Made by a program: the position numbers and the translations under genes. Shown here one piece after another: positions 1-6,835 of a stretch of 64,000 nucleotides of DNA. The stretch spans positions 1 to 64,000 of the forward strand of contig JAEZFK010000024.1 in assembly GCA_023437715.1 (NCBI GenBank), given 5' to 3'. Position 1 is the first letter of the stretch. Every line of letters begins with the position of its first letter. This DNA comes from Bacillota bacterium (GTDB lineage Bacteria; Bacillota; Clostridia; Lachnospirales; Lachnospiraceae). The notes under the pieces are model-generated. The model made no database searches, had not been told where the DNA came from, and saw nothing but the letters and a program-made list of their open reading frames with translations.

Positions 1-270
1 GCATTATCCTGGGCAAGTGCTGGTGGTCTTGGCTTCAGAGGTTCAAGGAAATCTACTCCATATGCAGCTCAGATGGCGGCAGAAACTGCTACTAAGGCAG
101 CTCTTGTACATGGTTTAAAATCAGTAGACGTCATGGTCAAAGGTCCTGGTTCAGGCCGTGAAGCAGCTATTCGTGCACTTCAGGCATGCGGATTAGAGGT
201 AACCAGCATTAAGGATGTAACTCCGGTTCCACATAACGGTTGTCGTCCACCAAAACGTAGAAGAGTCTAA
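1..270 (+). CDS. rpsK: 30S ribosomal protein S11 (uS11), 5'-truncated by the window edge
   Basis: The reading frame is open from base 1 and ends at a TAA at 268-270, so only the C-terminal 89 residues are present. The translation carries the S11 signatures GGLGFRGSRKSTPYAAQ, VMVKGPGSGREAAIRAL and the basic tail PHNGCRPPKRRRV, which contacts 16S rRNA in the platform of the small subunit. The methionine at base 73 is internal and is not the start. rpsD follows 16 bp downstream with its own AGGAGG site, as in the ribosomal protein operon of other Firmicutes. Identification is essentially certain. Confidence 0.97.
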   Translation, partial: ALSWASAGGLGFRGSRKSTPYAAQMAAETATKAALVHGLKSVDVMVKGPGSGREAAIRALQACGLEVTSIKDVTPVPHNGCRPPKRRRV

Positions 271-286
271 TTAGGAGGTAATTACA

Positions 287-880
287 GTGGCAGTTGACAG
301 AGTTCCTGTTCTTAAAAGATGTAGATCCCTTGGTCTTGATCCGATCTATTTAGGAATAGATAAAAAATCAAACAGAGAATTAAAAAGAGCTAACAGAAAG
401 ATGAGTGAGTACGGCATTCAGCTTAGAGAAAAGCAGAAAGCTAAATTCATCTACGGCGTTCTTGAGAAACCTTTCCGTAACTACTATGCAAAAGCATCCA
501 GAATGAACGGTCTGGTTGGTGAAAACCTGATGACCCTTCTGGAAAGAAGACTTGACAATGTAGTATTCCGTATGGGATTCGGAAGAACAAGAAGAGAGAC
601 CAGACAGATGGTTGACCACAAGAGCATTCTTGTAAATGGTAAGTGCGTAAACATTCCTTCCTATTTAATTAAGGCAGGCGATGTAATCGAAGTAAAAGAG
701 AAATGCAAAACCAATGCAAGATTCAAGAGCGTTCAGGAATCAACCGCAGGACGTATGGTTCCGGCTTGGCTTGATGTTGACCATGAGAATTTACGTGGTA
801 CTGTAAAAGAGTTACCAACAAGAGATGAGATTGATGTTCCAGTGAATGAAATGCTTATCGTCGAGTTGTACTCCAAATAA
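287..880 (+). CDS. rpsD: 30S ribosomal protein S4 (uS4)
   Basis: This 197-residue protein is the primary 16S rRNA-binding protein S4, which nucleates assembly of the 30S body. An S4 RNA-binding domain is visible at about residues 88-150 (LERRLDNVVFRMGFGRTRRE, then VNGKCVNIPSYLIKAGDVIEV). The start is a GTG preceded by TTAGGAGG at good spacing. Length is normal for Firmicutes S4, slightly short of the 200-208 residues common elsewhere. The N-terminal zinc-finger cysteines found in some S4 proteins are absent, so it looks like the zinc-free form. S4 represses its own operon in several bacteria; a hairpin lies just downstream at 911-959. Confidence 0.97.
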   Translation: MAVDRVPVLKRCRSLGLDPIYLGIDKKSNRELKRANRKMSEYGIQLREKQKAKFIYGVLEKPFRNYYAKASRMNGLVGENLMTLLERRLDNVVFRMGFGRTRRETRQMVDHKSILVNGKCVNIPSYLIKAGDVIEVKEKCKTNARFKSVQESTAGRMVPAWLDVDHENLRGTVKELPTRDEIDVPVNEMLIVELYSK

Positions 881-910
881 TTGAAAGTCTGTTGATTGAA
901 GCCGGCTTTC

Positions 911-959
911 GGGGCTGCTGTAAAATAACGGGGTTTTATTGCGTGTTTTGCAGCACCCC
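911..959 (+). promoter_or_regulatory. Long imperfect hairpin in the rpsD-rpoA spacer
   Basis: The spacer between rpsD and rpoA can fold into a stem pairing GGGG, TGCTG and AAAA (911-925) with TTTT, CAGCA and CCCC (946-959), with one or two interruptions. No T-run follows, so it does not look like an intrinsic terminator. It may be an RNA processing site or an S4-responsive control element. That is inference from position only. Confidence 0.4.
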
Positions 960-1013
960 CAAGGTTTGAGTATAAGACCCTCGATACAAAATACCCAAAA
1001 GGAGGGGCTATTA

Positions 1014-1982
1014 GTGTTCGATTTTGAAAAACCAAACATTGAGATTGCTGAAATCTCAGAAGACAAAAAATATGGCAAATTTGTAGTTGAACCGCTTGAA
1101 AGAGGTTATGGCACGACTTTAGGTAATTCCTTAAGAAGAATCATGCTTTCTTCCTTACCGGGCGCTGCAGTCAGTCAGGTAAAAATCGACGGCGTTTTGC
1201 ATGAATTCAGTTCCATTTCTGGAGTAAAAGAAGATGTGACTGAAATTATTATGAACATCAAGAGCTTATCTATTAAGAATAACAGCGATACCAACGAAGC
1301 AAAGGTTGCATACATCGAGTTTGAAGGCGAAGGTGTTGTAACGGCTGCGGATATCCAGGCGGATCCCGATATCGAGATCATGAACCCGGATCAGGTTATC
1401 GCTACTCTTAGCGGCGGCACAGACAGCAAGTTCTATATGGAGCTTACCATTACCAAGGGCCGCGGCTATGTAAGTGCAGATAAGAACAAGAGTGAGGATC
1501 TGCCAATTGGAGTTATCGCCGTGGATTCTATTTACACACCGGTAGAACGCGTCAACATGACGGTAGAAAACACCCGAGTAGGTCAGGTTACGGATTATGA
1601 TAAGCTGACATTAGATGTATTTACAAATGGAACCCTGGCACCGGATGAGGCGGTCAGTCTCGCTGCAAAGGTACTGAGCGAGCATTTAAACTTATTCATC
1701 GATCTTTCTGAAAACGCCAAGACTGCAGAAGTCATGGTGGAGAAGGAAGACAACGAAAAGGAAAAGGTTCTGGAAATGAACATTGATGAGTTGGAGCTTT
1801 CCGTCCGTTCATACAATTGTCTGAAGAGAGCCGGCATCAATACCGTGGAAGAGCTGTGTAACAGAACTTCCGAGGATATGATGAAAGTCCGTAACCTGGG
1901 CCGCAAGTCTTTGGAAGAGGTATTGGCAAAATTAAAGGAATTAGGCTTGCAGCTTAATCCCAGCGACGATGCCAACGCTTAA
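1014..1982 (+). CDS. rpoA: DNA-directed RNA polymerase subunit alpha
   Basis: This 322-residue protein is the alpha subunit, which dimerises to start core RNA polymerase assembly. The N-terminal domain is marked by FVVEPLERGYGTTLGNSLRR near residue 25. The C-terminal domain at about residues 250-315 shows LSVRSYNCLKRAGINTVEEL and RNLGRKSLEEV, which bind UP elements and activators. I chose the GTG at 1014 because an AGGAGGGG site lies just upstream and the protein then begins VFDFEKPNIEI, as in relatives. The 25 extra in-frame codons upstream overlap the spacer hairpin and are unlikely to be translated. Confidence 0.96.
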   Translation: MFDFEKPNIEIAEISEDKKYGKFVVEPLERGYGTTLGNSLRRIMLSSLPGAAVSQVKIDGVLHEFSSISGVKEDVTEIIMNIKSLSIKNNSDTNEAKVAYIEFEGEGVVTAADIQADPDIEIMNPDQVIATLSGGTDSKFYMELTITKGRGYVSADKNKSEDLPIGVIAVDSIYTPVERVNMTVENTRVGQVTDYDKLTLDVFTNGTLAPDEAVSLAAKVLSEHLNLFIDLSENAKTAEVMVEKEDNEKEKVLEMNIDELELSVRSYNCLKRAGINTVEELCNRTSEDMMKVRNLGRKSLEEVLAKLKELGLQLNPSDDANA

Positions 1983-2080
1983 TGAAAACGCTTTAAGTAA
2001 ATAATTTATGGAGAAAAAGCACCGATACAGTAAGACCGAAGAAGCATGTATCCGTGTTCCACAAATGGAGGAATATTAAA

Positions 2081-2617
2081 ATGGCAGGATATAGAAAGCT
2101 GGGAAGAACTTCCAGCCAGAGAAAAGCATTAATCAGAAGCCAGGTAACTGCATTATTACACAATGGCAAGATCGTGACAACTGAAGCAAGGGCAAAGGAA
2201 ATCCGCAAGGTAGCCGAAGGCCTGATCGCTTTGGCGGTAAAAGAAAAAGATAACTTTGAGACCGTTAAGGTTACTGCAAAGGTTGCACGTAAAGATAAAG
2301 ACGGCAAAAGAGTGAAAGAAGTTGTCAACGGCAAGAAAGTTACCGTTTACGACGAAGTGGAGAAAGAGATCAAGAAGGATCTTCCTTCCAGACTTCACGC
2401 CAGAAGACAGATGTTAAAGGTTCTTTATGATGTAACAGAGGTTCCAGCAGAGGCTGCCGGAAGAAAGAAAAACACAAAATCTGTTGATCTGCCAAAGAAG
2501 CTGTTTGAAGAGGTTGCACCAAAGTACGTATCCCGCAACGGTGGTTATACACGTATCGTTAAGATCGGCCAGCGTAAGGGTGACGGAGCTATGGCTGTAC
2601 TGCTTGAGCTTGTATAA
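2081..2617 (+). CDS. rplQ: 50S ribosomal protein L17 (bL17), extended form
   Basis: The start ATG at 2081 has a GGAGG site and gives MAGYRKLGRTSSQRKAL, the typical L17 start. The protein is 178 residues, against roughly 115-130 in E. coli and B. subtilis. The extra length lies in the middle: a charged insertion (about residues 60-140) containing KDKDGKRVKEVVNGKKVTVY and a second segment around AEAAGRKKNTKSVD. The conserved C-terminal block GGYTRIVKIGQRKGDGA is intact. L17 sits near the exit tunnel on the 50S subunit. Extended L17 proteins are, to my knowledge, usual in Lachnospiraceae, so this is probably lineage-specific rather than aberrant. Confidence 0.95.
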   Translation: MAGYRKLGRTSSQRKALIRSQVTALLHNGKIVTTEARAKEIRKVAEGLIALAVKEKDNFETVKVTAKVARKDKDGKRVKEVVNGKKVTVYDEVEKEIKKDLPSRLHARRQMLKVLYDVTEVPAEAAGRKKNTKSVDLPKKLFEEVAPKYVSRNGGYTRIVKIGQRKGDGAMAVLLELV

Positions 2618-2632
2618 GAATAAATATGGAAT

Positions 2633-2670
2633 TCCCGGTATTGGAGTTGATCCTTTGCCGGGATTTTTTT
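2633..2670 (+). terminator. Intrinsic terminator of the rpsK-rplQ operon
   Basis: An 8-bp stem (TCCCGGTA at 2633-2640 with TGCCGGGA at 2656-2663, one G-T pair) is followed by seven T residues, 16 bp after the rplQ stop codon. Confidence 0.8.
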
Positions 2671-2797
2671 ATCGTATAGGAAAGTTCATCCTATACGATA
2701 AAAACCCTCCGGGGGATCGCACTGCGGCGGTAGGGTTGGATGTCGCAGAAGCGACCCACCGCAGGCGGAGAATCCCGCAAGCGGGATTCTTTATCGT
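2670..2797. repeat. Compound palindromic element bounded by TATCGTA
   Basis: This stretch is made almost entirely of inverted repeats. There is a perfect 12-bp stem (2670-2681 with 2689-2700), CTGCGG/CCGCAG arms (2722-2727 with 2759-2764) enclosing GTCGC/GCGAC (2742-2746 with 2751-2755), and a perfect 9-bp stem GAATCCCGC/GCGGGATTC (2770-2778 with 2781-2789) followed by a few T residues. TATCGTA occurs at both ends. It codes for nothing convincing. The layout resembles REP or MITE-like palindromic repeats, but only one copy is in this window, so its repeat nature is inferred. The last hairpin could also act as a weak terminator. Confidence 0.5.
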
Positions 2798-2809
2798 ATT
2801 TGTAAAATT

Positions 2810-2840
2810 AATTGGAGCGAGCCAATTTCCGTGCTATACT
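2810..2840 (+). promoter_or_regulatory. Promoter of the GntR-family gene with overlapping palindrome
   Basis: A TTGGAG -35 box (2812-2817) and a TATACT -10 box (2835-2840) are 17 bp apart. The -35 box lies inside the palindrome AATTGG-N6-CCAATT (2810-2827). This is a plausible operator for autoregulation by the GntR protein encoded about 100 bp downstream, but binding is inferred. Confidence 0.6.
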
Positions 2841-2939
2841 ATAAAAAACTCTTAACTATTTTGGCATTAAGCTGCGTGCTTTTTGAATAAGGAAAAAATA
2901 ACGGCGCTGTCCGGCGCAGGGGATAAGGGGAGAGATACA

Positions 2940-3620
2940 ATGGAAAAACAGACCTTAGGAGAGATAACTGCCAGGAATCTGGTGCAGATGATCCAGGAAA
3001 AGGGTTATGCACCGGGGGACAAACTACCCACGGAGATGGAACTGTCCGTGGTTTTAGGAGTAGGGCGCAATACGGTGCGTGAGGCCTTAAGGATTCTTAT
3101 GTCCCGGAATATTGTGATCATACGCCAGGGCTCCGGGACATTTATATCGGAGAAGAACGGCATACCGGATGATCCCTTGGGATTTTCCATGGTAGAGGAC
3201 ACCAGAAAGCTGACAGAGGACTTATTGCAGATCAGGACCATTCTGGAGCCGCCTATTGCGGCCCTGGCGGCCCAGAATGCCACGGCTGAGGATATTGAAA
3301 GGCTGGAGCAGATTCTTGGAGAGGTGGAGGAGCTGATTCGCACCAGGGGCGACTATGCGGAAAAGGACTCCCAATTCCACGCCCAGATTGCAGCCTGCTC
3401 CCACAATACGGTAATGTCCAATCTGGTTCCTGTGATCACCGACGGGGTGAGGGTGTTTGCCAGCGCGGTCCGGGAGACGGAGTATAGCCAGACCCTGGTT
3501 TCCCACCGGGCCATATTTGAGGCCATACGGGACAAAAAGGCGGTGGAAGCCCAGCAGGCCATGTATTTTCACTTAATGTATAACCAGAACCGGTATATGG
3601 AAGAAGCAAATCAAAAATAA
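2940..3620 (+). CDS. GntR/FadR-family transcriptional regulator (FCD domain)
   Basis: This 226-residue protein has an N-terminal winged helix (about residues 10-75, with GYAPGDKLPTEMELS and the recognition segment GVGRNTVREALRIL). An all-helical FCD ligand-binding domain follows (about residues 95-215), with histidines in DSQFHAQIA and YFHLMY where FadR-like proteins often bind metal and carboxylate ligands. The ATG at 2940 is preferred over an upstream TTG because GGGGAGAG precedes it. FCD regulators usually respond to small organic acids. The adjacent flavoprotein operon begins 116 bp downstream behind a terminator and a separate promoter, so it is the likely target. Confidence 0.88.
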   Translation: MEKQTLGEITARNLVQMIQEKGYAPGDKLPTEMELSVVLGVGRNTVREALRILMSRNIVIIRQGSGTFISEKNGIPDDPLGFSMVEDTRKLTEDLLQIRTILEPPIAALAAQNATAEDIERLEQILGEVEELIRTRGDYAEKDSQFHAQIAACSHNTVMSNLVPVITDGVRVFASAVRETEYSQTLVSHRAIFEAIRDKKAVEAQQAMYFHLMYNQNRYMEEANQK

Positions 3621-3632
3621 GAGGGAATATTT

Positions 3633-3665
3633 ATGGGATGAATATTGTTATTCATCCCATTTTTT
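3633..3665 (+). terminator. Intrinsic terminator after the GntR gene
   Basis: A perfect 12-bp stem (ATGGGATGAATA at 3633-3644 with TATTCATCCCAT at 3649-3660) with a 4-nt loop is followed by TTTTT. Its GGGATGAAT arm recurs at 3710-3718 in the downstream promoter region. Confidence 0.85.
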
Positions 3666-3666
3666 A

Positions 3667-3718
3667 TTGACATATAGCGAGATATATGGTAAAAATAAGG
3701 TATATTCATGGGATGAAT
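3667..3718 (+). promoter_or_regulatory. Promoter and candidate operator of the flavoprotein operon
   Basis: TTGACA (3667-3672) and TAAAAA (3690-3695) are 17 bp apart. The palindrome ATTCAT-GGG-ATGAAT (3704-3718) lies around the expected transcription start, where a bound repressor would block initiation. The same GGGATGAAT word forms the arms of the terminator just upstream. The GntR protein encoded upstream is the obvious candidate to bind it. Confidence 0.55.
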
Positions 3719-3735
3719 GCCAGGAGGAGCAGCAA

Positions 3736-5199
3736 ATGGAGCAATTATATGATGTATTGATTATCGGCGGAGGCGTGGTGGGAAGCGCCATTGCCAGAGA
3801 AATGTCCAGATACCGGCTGAAGATTGGTGTCTTGGAAAAGAATCTGGATGTCTGTTATGAAACCAGCGGAAGAAATTCCGGAGTGATCCATGGCGGGTTT
3901 GCCTATGATACCGGTTCCTTAAAAGCGCGGCTATGCGTGGAAGGAAACGAGATGATGGACCAGCTTTCCAGGGAGCTTGGCTTTAAATTTATACGCTGCG
4001 GTAAGGTGCTGGTAGGCGATACCCCGGAGGACATGGAGACCTTGAAGCGCACCATAAAGCAGGGGGAGGAAAACGGCTCTAAGGGCTTAGAGCTCATTGA
4101 CCGGGAGCGGCTTCACCAGCTGGTTCCTGCAGTGGTAGGAGAATTTGCCATGTTCTCGCCTAACAGCGGAATCCTGGACCCCTTTAACTACACCATAGCC
4201 CTGGCGGAGAACGCCCATGACAATGGGACTGACTATTATTTTGACCATGAGGTGGCAGCTATCTGCCGGAAAGGCGGTGTCTATCGGATCGAAACAACCA
4301 AGGGCATATTTTCTTCCCGCTGGGTGGTTAACAGCGCCGGCTTAGGCTGCGGCAGGATTTCAGATATGCTGGGCATCAAGGGCTACCGGGTGATCGGGTC
4401 CAAGGGGGATTATATCATTCTGGATAAGCGCACCGGCCCCCTTCTGCCCATGCCGGTCTATCCGGTCCCCAGCAATACCTATATGGGAATTCATGTGACC
4501 AATACCACGGATGGTAACGTGATTGTGGGCCCTAATGCGGAGCTGGCTGAGGACTTTTCCTATTATGGAGTTCCCCAAAGAAACATGGACTATTTAGCGG
4601 ACAGCGCCTCCGGCCTGTGGCCCTGCATTCATAAAGGGGATTACATCCGTAACTACAGTGGAATTCTGCCCAAGTGGGTGGATGATGAGGGGACGATTCA
4701 AGACTTTAAGATAGAGATCCGGGACGATTTAGCGCCCAATGCCATCAATCTGGTAGGCATCGAATCGCCGGGGCTGACGGCGGCCGTACCCATTGCCCGG
4801 TATGCCATTTCCCTGATGAAAGAAAGGGAGGAATTAATACCTAACCCGGATTTCCAACCGGTGAGGAAGGGAATTCTCCGCTTTGAAGAGCAGCCGGAAG
4901 AGGAGCAGGCCCGTTTGATCCGGGAAAACCCGGACTACGGCGAGGTGATCTGCCGTTGTGAGAAAGTGACCAGGGCGGAAATATTACAGGCGATTCACAA
5001 TCCCTTAGGCGTGGAAACCATGACAGGCATAAAATACAGGACCCGTTCCATGATGGGCCGCTGTCAGGGCGGCTACTGCCAGATGAGAATCGCTCAGATG
5101 ATAGAGGAAGAGCTGGGAAAGAAAGTGACGGATGTACGCTATGCCGGACGGAATTCACAGATGTTCTTTGGAAAGGTCCGTGAGGAGGTGGGAGAATGA
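3736..5199 (+). CDS. FAD-dependent oxidoreductase, GlpA/LhgO-like, with C-terminal BFD-type [2Fe-2S] domain
   Basis: This 487-residue protein starts at an ATG preceded by CAGGAGGAG. Residues 7-24 (VLIIGGGVVGSAIAREMS) form a dinucleotide-binding fold, and GRNSGVIHGGFAYD near residue 50 is typical of the DAO/GlpA family. The C-terminal 90 residues hold cysteines in VICRCEKVT and GRCQGGYCQM, the pattern of a BFD-like [2Fe-2S] domain. Family members oxidise glycerol-3-phosphate or 2-hydroxy acids and pass electrons to partners. It forms a translationally coupled trio with the next two genes, an arrangement like anaerobic glpABC or hydroxy-acid dehydrogenase sets. The GntR regulator next door suggests an organic-acid substrate, but the substrate cannot be read from sequence. 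Confidence 0.85.
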   Translation: MEQLYDVLIIGGGVVGSAIAREMSRYRLKIGVLEKNLDVCYETSGRNSGVIHGGFAYDTGSLKARLCVEGNEMMDQLSRELGFKFIRCGKVLVGDTPEDMETLKRTIKQGEENGSKGLELIDRERLHQLVPAVVGEFAMFSPNSGILDPFNYTIALAENAHDNGTDYYFDHEVAAICRKGGVYRIETTKGIFSSRWVVNSAGLGCGRISDMLGIKGYRVIGSKGDYIILDKRTGPLLPMPVYPVPSNTYMGIHVTNTTDGNVIVGPNAELAEDFSYYGVPQRNMDYLADSASGLWPCIHKGDYIRNYSGILPKWVDDEGTIQDFKIEIRDDLAPNAINLVGIESPGLTAAVPIARYAISLMKEREELIPNPDFQPVRKGILRFEEQPEEEQARLIRENPDYGEVICRCEKVTRAEILQAIHNPLGVETMTGIKYRTRSMMGRCQGGYCQMRIAQMIEEELGKKVTDVRYAGRNSQMFFGKVREEVGE

Positions 5200-6440
5200 A
5201 CATAGAGAAAGAAGAGATTGACGTAATCATTGTGGGAGGGGGGCCCGCCGGCCTGGCCGCCGCCATAGGGCTTTACCAGAGGGGAATCAGGAACCTGCTG
5301 ATCGTCGAGCGGGAAATGCAGCTTGGGGGCATTTTGCGCCAGTGCATCCATGATGGCTTCGGTTTGACCCGTTTCAAGGAAACTTTAAGCGGACCGGAGT
5401 ATGCAGGCCGCTTCATTGATCAGGCGGAGGAGCTGGGAATTCCATACATAACCGATGCCGCTGTCCTGGAGATAACCGGCGGCAAGGTGGTGACGGCTGC
5501 CACCAGAGAGGGTCTCCGGCAATGGCAGGCAAAAGCAGTGGTCCTTGCCATGGGGTGCAGGGAACGGACCAGAGGAGCTCTGGGAATTCCCGGAGAAAGG
5601 CCTGCAGGAGTGTTTACCGCAGGGGTAGCACAGGCTTATATGAATTTATACAACACCATGCCCGCAAAGGAAGCGGTGATTTTAGGCTCTGGGGATATCG
5701 GGATGATCATGGCCAGAAGGCTGACTCTGGAGGGAGCCCACGTCCAGGCTGTATTTGAAATCCAGCCCTACCCCAGCGGTCTTCCAAGGAATATTGAACA
5801 ATGTCTGAATGATTACGGCATCCCCCTGTATTTGAGCCATACCGTCACGGAGATTCACGGAACCTCCCGTCTGACAGGGGTTACGGTTTCTCAGGTGGAT
5901 GAGCATTTTAAGCCTGTCCCAGGCACGGAAAAGAAGTATGAATGCGATACCCTGATTCTCTCCGTTGGACTGATCCCGGAAAATGAGCTGTCAATAGACG
6001 CAGGCGTCACCCTGGATCAGAGGACAAGGGGAGCTGTGGTGGATGAGCATTTTCAGACCAGTGCAGACGGTATCTTTGCGGCAGGAAACGTGCTTCACGT
6101 CCATGACCTGGTGGATTTTGTATCCATGGAGGCGGAGGCACTGGCGGCCTCTGTGGCAGAATATGTGGAAAAAGGAAGTCTGGAGGACTGCCCCATAGCC
6201 ATTAAGACAGATCCGGGTATCAGCCATACGGTTCCTCAGCGGGTCAGCGGCACCCGGCCCTTTAAGCTGTCCATGCGGGTAAAATATCCCATGAAAAATT
6301 GCCGCATCGTGGTAAGCCAGAACGGCAGGGAAATTGCCTCAAAAAAGATGAAGAAAGCCATACCGGCAGAGATGATCCAGCTCATGGTGAAAGGGGACCG
6401 GATGGAGGCAGGAAAAGACCTGGAGGTGAGAGTGGAATGA
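5196..6440 (+). CDS. NAD(P)/FAD-dependent oxidoreductase (pyridine nucleotide-disulfide reductase fold)
   Basis: This 414-residue protein overlaps the preceding gene by ATGA, suggesting coupled translation. It shows two nucleotide-binding motifs: VIIVGGGPAGLAAAIGL near residue 10 for FAD and AVILGSGDIGMIMARRL near residue 160 for NAD(P)H. A late GIFAAGNVLHVHD closes the FAD site. There is no CxxxxC redox-disulfide motif, so it is not a thioredoxin-reductase type. Paired with a GlpA-like protein and a DUF1667 protein, it probably moves electrons between the dehydrogenase flavin and NAD(P). This three-gene set recurs in clostridia. Confidence 0.85.
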   Translation: MNIEKEEIDVIIVGGGPAGLAAAIGLYQRGIRNLLIVEREMQLGGILRQCIHDGFGLTRFKETLSGPEYAGRFIDQAEELGIPYITDAAVLEITGGKVVTAATREGLRQWQAKAVVLAMGCRERTRGALGIPGERPAGVFTAGVAQAYMNLYNTMPAKEAVILGSGDIGMIMARRLTLEGAHVQAVFEIQPYPSGLPRNIEQCLNDYGIPLYLSHTVTEIHGTSRLTGVTVSQVDEHFKPVPGTEKKYECDTLILSVGLIPENELSIDAGVTLDQRTRGAVVDEHFQTSADGIFAAGNVLHVHDLVDFVSMEAEALAASVAEYVEKGSLEDCPIAIKTDPGISHTVPQRVSGTRPFKLSMRVKYPMKNCRIVVSQNGREIASKKMKKAIPAEMIQLMVKGDRMEAGKDLEVRVE

Positions 6441-6799
6441 TGAGAGAGTTTACGTGTATCATATGTCCCAATGGATGCAGCATTGAGGCGGAGATAGAAG
6501 GCAGGAAAGTCTGCTCTGTCCAGGGAGCTGAATGTCCCAGGGGAGAGAAGTATGTGCGCCAGGAGCTGACAGACCCCCGGAGAAATATCGCCACCTCCGT
6601 TCTGGTCCGGGGGGGCAGCCTGCCTCTGGCCAGCGTAAGACTGACCGCCCCTATTCCCAGAGACAGGATCAGTGACGCCATGGCGGAAATTAAAAAGGTC
6701 GTCCTGGATGCCCCGGCGGAGCCGGGAACCATTATCATAAAAGGGCTTTTGGGGTATGACAGCGATGTGATCGTGACAAAGAGAGTATCTGTCCGGTAA
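6437..6799 (+). CDS. DUF1667 domain protein, Cys-rich electron-transfer partner
   Basis: The ATG at 6437 overlaps the upstream stop codon (ATGA) and gives a 120-residue protein. An earlier in-frame start would lie deep inside the preceding gene and lacks a ribosome site. The N-terminus contains four cysteines (FTCIICPNGC and, about 25 residues later, AECPRG) that could bind an Fe-S cluster, followed by a conserved RRNIATSVLVRGG segment. DUF1667 proteins are nearly always encoded with the two flavoproteins found just upstream and are probably the third subunit of that complex. No catalytic role is known to me. Confidence 0.85.
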   Translation: MMREFTCIICPNGCSIEAEIEGRKVCSVQGAECPRGEKYVRQELTDPRRNIATSVLVRGGSLPLASVRLTAPIPRDRISDAMAEIKKVVLDAPAEPGTIIIKGLLGYDSDVIVTKRVSVR

Positions 6800-6802
6800 G
6801 AG

Positions 6803-6829
6803 AAAAGGGGCCGGGCTATGTCCGGCCCC
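6803..6829 (-). terminator. Terminator of the leftward sensor operon
   Basis: A perfect 8-bp stem GGGGCCGG/CCGGCCCC (6807-6814 with 6822-6829) lies between convergent genes. Read leftward it is followed by TTTT (AAAA on the top strand at 6803-6806), so it mainly serves the minus-strand operon. It may also stop rightward transcription less efficiently. Confidence 0.65.
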
Positions 6830-6835
6830 TGCCGC

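Noticed and set aside
1595..1975. 126-codon antisense ORF in rpoA
   Set aside because: Shadow of the conserved rpoA frame with low-complexity Ser/Phe content and no ribosome site.
2484..2855. 123-codon ORF overlapping the end of rplQ and the palindromic element
   Set aside because: It is out of frame with rplQ and translates palindromic DNA. No recognisable protein.
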